Shown here in pieces: positions 8,017-13,102 of a DNA stretch of 13,102 nucleotides. Positions within the stretch are counted from its first letter, which is position 1, and every line of letters starts with the position of its first letter. A program made the position numbers and the translations under genes. This DNA comes from Hyphomicrobiaceae bacterium (GTDB lineage: Bacteria; Pseudomonadota; Alphaproteobacteria; Rhizobiales; Hyphomicrobiaceae), in assembly GCA_013214245.1 (NCBI GenBank), contig JABSQE010000136.1, positions 1-13,102 of the forward strand, given 5' to 3'. A model generated the notes under the pieces. That model searched no databases, was not told the DNA's origin, and worked only from the letters and a program-made list of their open reading frames with translations.

Positions 8017-9540
8017 CTATTTTAAACGCTCAGGCATATGATCTTCCCGGGCAAGATTTCCGAAGCGGGTGTAACTACCTTCAAAGGCTAGTTGCACACT
8101 TCCAACGGGGCCGTGGCGCTGTTTGCCGATTATCACTTCGGCTTTACCAGCAACTTGAAACATCTTTTGCTGCCATTCAGCGAATTCTGTAGTACCTTCA
8201 GTCGGTTTTATGCGCTCAACGTAATACTCTTCGCGAAAGATAAACATTACTACATCGGCGTCTTGTTCAATCGAGCCTGATTCTCGTAAATCCGAGAGTT
8301 GTGGGCGTTTATCTTCACGTTGTTCAACCTGACGTGAAAGCTGAGAAAGAGCTATAATAGGGACTTCCAGCTCTTTCGCGAGCGCCTTAAGACCTGTAGT
8401 GATTTCTGTGATTTCATGGACACGCCCTTCTCCACTCCGCTTGCCTCCAGATAGTAATTGTAAATAATCGACAATGAGAAGATCCAGGCCCTTTTGCCGT
8501 TTGAGCTTACGTGCTCTTGCGGCTAGCTGAGCTATAGAAATACCACCAGTCTGGTCTATAAATAAAGGTGCTTCGGACATTATTCGAGCTACATCTGCAA
8601 GTCTTTTAAATTCATTTTCATCTATCATACCACGTCGAATTTTTTCGGATGTGATTTCAGTCTGTTCGGATAAAATTCTTGTTGCAAGTTGTTCCGCTGA
8701 CATTTCTAAAGAGAAAAAGCCAACACGACCACCATTTGTAGTCTTTATAGTGCCGTCGGGTTGGCGTTCTGATTTATAGGATTTTGCCACATTATAAGCC
8801 ATGTTGGTTACTAATGCAGTTTTTCCCATGGATGGGCGACCAGCTAGAATTATTAAATCTGATCGCTGCAAGCCGCCCATACGATTATCCAGATCCGTTA
8901 AACCTGTAGATAGACCAGATAGTTGGCCATCGCGCATATAAGCGCTGTTAGCCATTTCTATCGCTTCGGTTAGGGCAGTACCAAAATCAACGAAACCCTG
9001 GCCATATTTGCCGCTTTCAGCAAGACTATACAGTCTTTCTTCAGCTTCTTGGATCTGTACCTCGGGCGGTGAATCAACAGGGGAATCGTAGGCTGTGGTA
9101 ACAATATCTTCACCTATTGCAATTAAGGATCGGCGCACAGCTAGATCATATATAGTTCGACCATAATCTACGGCGTGAACAATAATTGCCGCGTTTGCCG
9201 CTAATCTCACCAGATATTGGGGTATAGTTAACTCTCCAGATACTGGTTCAGAATTTTCGAAAAATGTTCTAAGCGTGATCGGCGTAGCTTGTTTGCCCGC
9301 TAAAATGAGTTTTGAGGAAACTTCAAAAATCTCACGATGTATGGGTTCGTAAAAATGTATCGCTTCAAGAAAACTAGATACACGATCAAGAGCTTCGTTG
9401 TTTACCAGGATGGCACCGAGCATTCCTTGCTCAGCGTCGATGTTGTAAGGAGGCTGACGAAAAGCTAAAGGCTTGTCAGATTTAGCCTGAACAACAAGCT
9501 GTTCAGACTGTGTAATAGGGAGTGAACTTTGTTTAATCAT
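8017..9540 (-). CDS. dnaB: Replicative DNA helicase DnaB
   Basis: DnaB is the hexameric 5'-3' helicase that opens the chromosomal replication fork and recruits primase. The 507-residue product has the N-terminal primase-interacting helical domain (about 30-135), a linker (about 136-205) and the RecA-like C-terminal ATPase. Walker A is GRPSMGKT at 234-241, Walker B is LLIVDYLQLL at 354-363, and the DLRESGSIEQDADVV segment (about 417-431) carries the arginine region near the subunit interface. A short insertion after Walker A (about 255-271) resembles one I associate with alphaproteobacterial DnaB. The start is ATG 9540, forced by an in-frame stop 10 bases upstream. No Shine-Dalgarno sequence is at normal distance; a hairpin occupies that place. 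The 30-residue pre-domain start is variable in the family. No intein is present. Confidence 0.97.
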   Translation of the reverse strand: MIKQSSLPITQSEQLVVQAKSDKPLAFRQPPYNIDAEQGMLGAILVNNEALDRVSSFLEAIHFYEPIHREIFEVSSKLILAGKQATPITLRTFFENSEPVSGELTIPQYLVRLAANAAIIVHAVDYGRTIYDLAVRRSLIAIGEDIVTTAYDSPVDSPPEVQIQEAEERLYSLAESGKYGQGFVDFGTALTEAIEMANSAYMRDGQLSGLSTGLTDLDNRMGGLQRSDLIILAGRPSMGKTALVTNMAYNVAKSYKSERQPDGTIKTTNGGRVGFFSLEMSAEQLATRILSEQTEITSEKIRRGMIDENEFKRLADVARIMSEAPLFIDQTGGISIAQLAARARKLKRQKGLDLLIVDYLQLLSGGKRSGEGRVHEITEITTGLKALAKELEVPIIALSQLSRQVEQREDKRPQLSDLRESGSIEQDADVVMFIFREEYYVERIKPTEGTTEFAEWQQKMFQVAGKAEVIIGKQRHGPVGSVQLAFEGSYTRFGNLAREDHMPERLK

Positions 9541-9547
9541 AAAGGTA

Positions 9548-9567
9548 GACTAAGTGATTCCTTAGCC
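9548..9567 (-). promoter_or_regulatory. Hairpin just upstream of dnaB start
   Basis: Read on the minus strand, GGCTAAG-GAATCA-CTTAGTC can form a 7-bp stem (one G-U pair) with a 6-base loop, ending 7 bases before the dnaB ATG. The only purine-rich ribosome-binding-like word nearby, AAGGA (9559-9563), lies partly in the loop and partly in the stem, 18 bases from the ATG, too far when unfolded. Folding could bring it closer to the start or hide it. A role in dnaB translation is inference. Confidence 0.35.
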
Positions 9568-9640
9568 TATTATTTTGAACGATAGAACTATTTGTGAAGT
9601 ACTCCCCAGTATGCACAACCCTGAAAACATAGTCTTGTGT

Positions 9641-9646
9641 ATTATA
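9641..9646 (-). promoter_or_regulatory. Possible -10 element for dnaB
   Basis: A perfect TATAAT occurs on the minus strand about 100 bases upstream of the dnaB ATG, in the 161-base rplI-dnaB gap (9541-9701). No recognisable -35 lies 16-19 bases further upstream and there is no extended -10 TG, so this could be chance in A+T-rich DNA. The gap is long for an operon, has no clear terminator for rplI, and holds no gene. Confidence 0.25.
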
Positions 9647-9701
9647 ACGAATCACCAATCCAATATTTTCTTTGTAAGAGTTTTTATTAAGAATTTAACG
9701 T

Positions 9702-10292
9702 CTAATAATCATTATAAGTACGCAGCTCTGCCGAATCACCGTCTTCATTATCACTAAATTCCTCGTCCGGATTGAAAGTCTCAAGTTCTAAGACCTCTTC
9801 GTCAATAACCATTACGTTTTCACCGCGTGCTTGACGCTCTGCCTCCTCCTCGGAGCGAGCAACATTCATTGTGATTGCAATCTTTATTTCCGGATGTAGT
9901 ACTACTTGTACAGTGTGAATACCAAGTGTTTTTATAGGTTGTCGTAATTCAATTTGACCGCGTTCAATAGAAACACCATTCTCTGTCACGATGTTGGATA
10001 TATCGCGGGTTGCAACAGAACCATAAAGTTGGCCAGTATCGCCGGCTTGCCGAATAACTATAAACTGCTTGTTGTTAAGCTTTTCACTGATAACTTCAGC
10101 TTCTTTTTTGAGTTCAAGATTACGAGCTTCTAACTGCAGTCGTTGTTTTTCAAATTCAACTCGGTTAGCTTTGGTTGCTCGCAGTGCTTTCCCTTGAGGA
10201 AGTAAAAAATTACGAGCATACCCATTTTTTACATTGACGATATCACCCATTTGTCCCAGTGGGCCGATACGCTCTAACAAAATAATCTGCAT
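9702..10292 (-). CDS. rplI: Large-subunit ribosomal protein L9
   Basis: L9 binds 23S rRNA at the base of the L1 stalk and reaches across the 50S surface, affecting reading-frame fidelity. The product is 196 residues. The N-terminal domain with the family signature GQMGDIVNVKNGYARNFLLP covers about 13-32. A long charged connecting helix spans about 42-75, followed by the C-terminal RNA-binding domain to about 148. The last 45 residues form an acidic tail rich in Glu and Asp, absent from the roughly 150-residue E. coli protein but usual in Alphaproteobacteria as far as I recall. The start is ATG 10292, with AGAGGA 9 bases upstream. It follows the DUF2232 gene by 82 bases, where a short GCGC-flanked repeat is the only structure seen. 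Confidence 0.97.
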   Translation of the reverse strand: MQIILLERIGPLGQMGDIVNVKNGYARNFLLPQGKALRATKANRVEFEKQRLQLEARNLELKKEAEVISEKLNNKQFIVIRQAGDTGQLYGSVATRDISNIVTENGVSIERGQIELRQPIKTLGIHTVQVVLHPEIKIAITMNVARSEEEAERQARGENVMVIDEEVLELETFNPDEEFSDNEDGDSAELRTYNDY

Positions 10293-10374
10293 TAAGTTTT
10301 ATCCTCTAAAATGTTTATTCTTTGAAATTACACACGATATATGGATTAATAGCGCAAGTAAGAAGCGCAATAAC

Positions 10375-11346
10375 TCAAATTTTCTTAAAACGTCGCCTTA
10401 TTGGTAGAAGCGGCTCAGTAATACCTAGCAAAGAAACAACGAAACTACTGTAGGGGTGTAAAAGAAATAATGCTGTATAAACTATAATCAAAATTACGAT
10501 GCGAGCGCTCAGCTGTCTTGTAACATTGTGTATAATAGCTAGTCCTATAATAAAATAAGCAAAGAAAATTGCACCCGTAAAGCCTAGCGCAATCAGCCCT
10601 GGATATCCTCCTAATAATGATCCTCCTATCGAAACAATCATAATAAGGGGTGTTTCACGAGGTATCGTCATATTCGTTAAATCAGGCCACGGCCTGCGTA
10701 AACGGCCGGATACGTCAGTGATTAAGCCGCCTAACCATAAGTTCAGACATGCCACTGTCATCCAAAAAATAGCAAGAGCTGGTGTAAAACTTTTACTCAC
10801 GAATACCGCAAAATTATTCGGATCTATTTCGTTAGGTAGCTCTAAGCCAAAAGTGTCAATTCTTTCTAGGATTATAGTTTGAAGCTCACGTTCGGTACCT
10901 GCAAATGACAAAAGCGACACTGCTGCAAGCAGACCAGCAATTAACGTAAGCAGGCTAAGAACTCGTCCTGGAGGGTACCATTCTGTAAGTACATCATTAT
11001 GGTTATCGGTTGGGTATTCTCGACTAAGCATAAGCATGTAAGAACAAATGGCCATGGGCAAACCAACGCCTAAAATATGATGAGTAGCAGCTAATGGGTT
11101 GACTAAAATCGCTATGGTAGAAGCAGCGGTCATGGCAGAAATGGCAGACGAAATCCAACCCCATCCAAGACCTGTAATAATAATTGGAAGAGGTGCAAGA
11201 AAGGTGAAAAAGAGCACACCTAATACGTGCCCTTGAGCTGCGGAAATGAACATAATGGCTGAAACAAAGCCAGAAGTTAATCCTGTTAATATATTGTTTT
11301 TCATAATAAGCTGTCCCGCATTGATGCGGTTAGAGGTCTTAGTCAT
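10375..11346 (-). CDS. DUF2232 polytopic membrane protein
   Basis: This is a hydrophobic protein of 323 residues that I assign to the DUF2232 family from its location between rpsR and rplI, the usual alphaproteobacterial place, and its overall make-up. I count about eight or nine membrane segments (roughly 19-37, 40-60, 62-83, 90-107, 129-149, 187-211, 233-248, 250-271, 282-308). A polar loop at 150-186 and a basic C-terminus (IRRRFKKI) suggest the tail is cytoplasmic. Its function is unknown; related proteins such as YybS are equally uncharacterised. Start choice is open: ATG 11346 gives a polar 14-residue leader with no good ribosome binding site, while ATG 11304 starts MKNNILTGL, close to the first membrane segment, and may be the real start (309 residues). 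No catalytic motif is seen. Confidence 0.8.
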   Translation of the reverse strand: MTKTSNRINAGQLIMKNNILTGLTSGFVSAIMFISAAQGHVLGVLFFTFLAPLPIIITGLGWGWISSAISAMTAASTIAILVNPLAATHHILGVGLPMAICSYMLMLSREYPTDNHNDVLTEWYPPGRVLSLLTLIAGLLAAVSLLSFAGTERELQTIILERIDTFGLELPNEIDPNNFAVFVSKSFTPALAIFWMTVACLNLWLGGLITDVSGRLRRPWPDLTNMTIPRETPLIMIVSIGGSLLGGYPGLIALGFTGAIFFAYFIIGLAIIHNVTRQLSARIVILIIVYTALFLLHPYSSFVVSLLGITEPLLPIRRRFKKI

Positions 11347-11431
11347 ATGTTTAGTTTCGACCCCAACCTTAACCTTAGTACGTTTTTATATATTAAATTG
11401 CGCCCTGACGTTTCGAGAAAATGTTAGCATA

Positions 11432-11447
11432 TTATGAAATTATGAAA
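11432..11447. repeat. Tandem 8-base repeat after rpsR
   Basis: TTATGAAA occurs twice in perfect tandem (11432-11439, 11440-11447), 11 bases beyond the rpsR stop in the 112-base gap before the DUF2232 gene. The same gap also holds AAGGTT twice in tandem on the minus strand (about 11364-11375). With two copies this may be chance, slippage or a small binding site. I see no clear promoter or terminator in the gap. Confidence 0.6.
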
Positions 11448-11458
11448 GTTTATATATG

Positions 11459-11704
11459 CTACTTAATAACGTAAGGTAATAGAGCCAAAAAGCGCGCACG
11501 CTTTATGGCTTTGGACAACTCACGCTGTTTTTTCGCAGAAACTGCGGTAATTCGGCTCGGAACAATCTTGCCCCGCTCTGAAACATAGCGACCAAGCAAC
11601 CGCACGTCTTTGTAGTCGATTTTGGGAGCATTCTCCCCGATAAAAGGGCATGTTTTTCGACGACGATGAAATGGGCGCCGAGCACCACCTGTAGGACCTG
11701 CCAT
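11459..11704 (-). CDS. rpsR: Small-subunit ribosomal protein S18
   Basis: S18 sits on the 30S platform as a heterodimer with S6. The 81-residue product has the usual basic N-terminal extension (GGARRPFHRRRK, 6-17) and the conserved core IDYKDVRLLGRYVSERGKI at 29-47, then the SRITAVSAKKQRELSKAIKRAR-type segment ending near residue 71. The start is ATG 11704, with AGGAG (11713-11717) 8 bases upstream, inside the last codons of rpsF. Only 2 bases separate the rpsF stop from this start, so translation of the two partners is almost certainly coupled, which suits a 1:1 complex. The CPFIGENAPKIDYKD segment has a single cysteine. Confidence 0.97.
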   Translation of the reverse strand: MAGPTGGARRPFHRRRKTCPFIGENAPKIDYKDVRLLGRYVSERGKIVPSRITAVSAKKQRELSKAIKRARFLALLPYVIK

Positions 11705-11706
11705 AT

Positions 11707-12192
11707 TTAAGACTCCTGACTATGTTGATCACCATACTGAGGTCTTGCACGAAATGTTGAGCCATCACGATTGCCGCGCTCCCCCCTGTGCACGCGATCC
11801 CCTTTGTCGCTTTTATCTAAGCGCTGACTTCCGCGATAATTAGAACTGTTGCCGCGACGCTCTTCACGATCGCCTTTACGCATTTGTACCGATTGCTCTG
11901 TTTCATGAGTATCAACACGTATCGTCATGAAACGTATTATGTCTGTAGATAAACCCATACGCCGCTCCATCTCAGACAGAGCGTCTGCAGAAGCATCAAT
12001 ATTTATTAGTGTAAAATGTGCTTTGCGGTTTTTTTTTATTTTATATGTTAATGATTTAACGCCCCAATATTCAACTTTGGTAAAAATCCCTCCTCGTTCT
12101 TCAACAACCTGCCTCATATCAGCAGTCACCGCTTCAACCTGCTGTTGAGATACATCCTGCCGCGCAAGGTAAACGTGTTCATAAAGTGGCAT
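11707..12192 (-). CDS. rpsF: Small-subunit ribosomal protein S6
   Basis: S6 binds S18 and the central domain of 16S rRNA on the 30S platform. The 161-residue product begins MPLYEHVYLARQD, the family's conserved first strand, and its ferredoxin-like core runs to about residue 95 (VKSLTYKIKKNRKAHF at 45-60 and MERRMGLSTDIIRFMTIRV at 75-93). Residues 96-161 form a polar, low-complexity tail dominated by Arg, Gly, Asp, Glu and Ser, expected to be disordered; E. coli S6 has a shorter, acidic tail that RimK glutamylates. This one ends QES, so glutamylation is uncertain. The start is ATG 12192, with GGGAAGG (12200-12206) 7 bases upstream. It is first in the minus-strand run, behind a long leader shared with divergent fabD. 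Confidence 0.96.
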   Translation of the reverse strand: MPLYEHVYLARQDVSQQQVEAVTADMRQVVEERGGIFTKVEYWGVKSLTYKIKKNRKAHFTLINIDASADALSEMERRMGLSTDIIRFMTIRVDTHETEQSVQMRKGDREERRGNSSNYRGSQRLDKSDKGDRVHRGERGNRDGSTFRARPQYGDQHSQES

Positions 12193-12344
12193 AAAGCAAC
12201 CTTCCCTAGATGTAAGTATTAATCCGGCGCATAGCCTCTAATGATCCGAACTAGCTGAAAATCCAGCGAGGAAAGGTTCATAAGTCGATTCAAAAGAGTG
12301 AAAACACGAGAACATGAAAATAAGATAAAATTGTGTCTAAAATG

Positions 12345-12367
12345 CTCTGTTCAGCCTTCAGCCAGAG
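12345..12367. repeat. Tandem TTCAGCC within a short dyad
   Basis: TTCAGCC is repeated head to tail (12350-12356, 12357-12363). CTCTG (12345-12349) and CAGAG (12363-12367) bracket it as a 5-bp inverted repeat. It would be part of the rpsF leader transcript if the 12459-12488 promoter is used. No T-run follows on either strand, so it is not a standard terminator. Confidence 0.4.
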
Positions 12368-12440
12368 TTTATAACATATGATGTGGGCTTTGAAAATGCA
12401 AGCGCTATGATGTAACACAATGATCTAATTAAGTGAGCTG

Positions 12441-12470
12441 TTGACTTGCTACAAACAAATTATGTGTGAT
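12441..12470 (+). promoter_or_regulatory. Candidate promoter for fabD
   Basis: TTGACT (12441-12446) and TGTGAT (12465-12470) are 18 bases apart on the plus strand, matching the consensus at five and four of six positions. Transcription would run toward fabD with a leader of about 175 bases. It occupies almost the same DNA as the minus-strand rpsF candidate, so the two could compete for polymerase. The weak -10 keeps confidence low. Confidence 0.35.
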
Positions 12471-12488
12471 ACGTGGCGTTCAGGTCAA
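12459..12488 (-). promoter_or_regulatory. Candidate promoter for the rpsF run
   Basis: On the minus strand TTGACC (12483-12488) and CATAAT (12459-12464) are separated by 18 bases. Each matches the sigma-70 consensus at five of six positions, the best pair I found in the window. Transcription would begin near 12452 and leave a leader of about 260 bases before rpsF. Strength and start point are inference. Confidence 0.5.
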
Positions 12489-12611
12489 ACTTAACTAGAA
12501 ATAAACATTTTAATTAATATCCAAAATGCGATTAAACTTTTTCTTTAATAAACGTTATTTTAGATGCATTGAGGTGTTTATAGTGTATTCATGAAAAACT
12601 TAAACTAGAAA
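12487..12611. repeat. Imperfect 15/16-base direct repeat pair
   Basis: AAACTTAACTAGAAA (12487-12501) recurs as AAACTTAAACTAGAAA (12596-12611), differing by one inserted A, with start points 109 bases apart. The first copy touches the -35 of the candidate rpsF promoter and the second ends 41 bases before the fabD ATG. The separating DNA is very A+T-rich. The pair could be paired binding sites, an old duplication or chance. Confidence 0.5.
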
Positions 12612-12652
12612 ACTGATTGGACGTCATTATTCAGGATTAGGGAATATAGACT

Positions 12653-13102
12653 ATGCGGGCATTTATTTTTCCAGGTCAAGGCAGCCAGGATGTCGGCATG
12701 GGTAAATTACTAGCGGAGCGATTTAGCTGTGCAAAAAATATTTTTGACGAGGTTGATGAAGCGCTCAGCGATAAACTTTCCTCAACAATGTGGAACGGTC
12801 CTAAAGATACATTGACTTTGACGCACAATGCACAACCCGCGTTGTTCGCTGTTTCTATGGCTGTGATAGAAGTATTAAAGCGGGAATATGGAATATCTCT
12901 TAAATATGCGGTGAAATATGTAGCAGGTCATTCTTTAGGCGAGTACTCAGCCTTGACTGCAGCTGGCACGTTTTCAATACGAGATGCCGCGCGTTTACTA
13001 CGCGCACGCGGTGAGGCCATGCAGAAAGCTGTACCCTTCGGTAAAGGTGCTATGATAGCTCTTTTAGGTGTTGGGGTGGATTTAGCTGAAGAAATTGCCA
13101 AA
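12653..13102 (+). CDS. fabD: Malonyl-CoA:ACP transacylase, 3'-truncated
   Basis: FabD moves the malonyl group from CoA to acyl carrier protein, feeding type II fatty-acid synthesis in the cytoplasm. The frame runs open to the window end, giving 150 residues of an expected roughly 310. It starts MRAFIFPGQGSQDVGMGK, the family N-terminus with the GQGSQ oxyanion-hole motif at 8-12. The nucleophile is S94 in GHSLGEYSA (92-100), and R119 in RARGEAMQ is the conserved arginine that binds the malonyl carboxylate. The catalytic histidine lies beyond the edge. The start is ATG 12653, with AGGGA 9 bases upstream. fabG, acpP and fabF often follow it in Alphaproteobacteria, but that cannot be seen here. 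It is divergent from rpsF. Confidence 0.96.
   Translation, partial: MRAFIFPGQGSQDVGMGKLLAERFSCAKNIFDEVDEALSDKLSSTMWNGPKDTLTLTHNAQPALFAVSMAVIEVLKREYGISLKYAVKYVAGHSLGEYSALTAAGTFSIRDAARLLRARGEAMQKAVPFGKGAMIALLGVGVDLAEEIAK

Larger units (their letters stand above)
12193..12652. other. Divergent rpsF/fabD control region
   Basis: This 460-base A+T-rich gap has no gene or tRNA that I can recognise. It holds, from left to right: the rpsF ribosome binding site; about 260 bases that would form the rpsF leader if the promoter below is real; a small dyad CTCTG (12345-12349)/CAGAG (12363-12367) enclosing a tandem TTCAGCC repeat; an 8-base repeat TATGATGT at 12377-12384 and 12406-12413; overlapping opposed promoter-like elements at 12441-12488; and a 15/16-base direct repeat flanking a very A+T-rich stretch before fabD. 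Confidence 0.6.

Noticed and set aside
1..13102. Mobile element, CRISPR array, tRNA, phage or defence genes.
   Set aside because: I found no transposase, repeat-spacer pattern, T-loop/anticodon arrangement or related protein; all long frames are core genes in a known alphaproteobacterial order.

Overview
The window looks like an alphaproteobacterial chromosome, moderately A+T-rich by eye. The evidence is gene order: the minus-strand run rpsF-rpsR-(DUF2232 membrane protein)-rplI-dnaB-alr-radA-cvpA-purF with fabD divergent from rpsF, plus gltX next to gltA, are arrangements I know from Alphaproteobacteria (Rhodospirillales-like groups in particular). The long basic tail on S6, the acidic tail on L9 and the long PurF propeptide fit the same group. 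A base-composition drift such as that of a host-associated lineage is possible, but every gene is full length and I see no broken gene, so genome decay is not demonstrated.

Layout. 1-2791, plus strand: the 3' part of gltX (glutamyl-tRNA synthetase), a leader with a perfect small hairpin, gltA (citrate synthase) and its rho-independent terminator. 2721-3054: an A+T-rich spacer between the convergent gltA and purF, with no recognisable gene. 3055-12192, minus strand, listed in transcription order: rpsF, rpsR, DUF2232 membrane protein, rplI, dnaB, alr, radA, cvpA, purF. 12193-12652: a 460-base divergent control region. 12653-13102, plus strand: the 5' part of fabD, running off the window.

How the genes work together. 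This is core growth machinery: charging tRNA with glutamate, entry to the TCA cycle, three ribosomal proteins, the replicative helicase, D-alanine supply for cell wall, recombination repair, the committed step of purine synthesis and malonyl transfer for fatty-acid synthesis. Spacing suggests tight translational units (rpsF-rpsR 2 nt apart, alr-radA 4 nt, dnaB-alr 28 nt) separated by longer gaps (rpsR-DUF2232, rplI-dnaB, cvpA-purF) where internal promoters or RNA elements could sit.

I see no CRISPR array, tRNA, rRNA, insertion sequence, phage gene or defence system. I found no convincing undescribed system. The best leads are regulatory: the rpsF/fabD divergent region with overlapping promoter-like elements and a near-perfect 15/16-base repeat, the long rpsF leader that might hold an S6:S18 autoregulatory RNA, a hairpin just before dnaB in place of a normal ribosome binding site, and a PurF whose iron-sulfur ligand pattern is incomplete.
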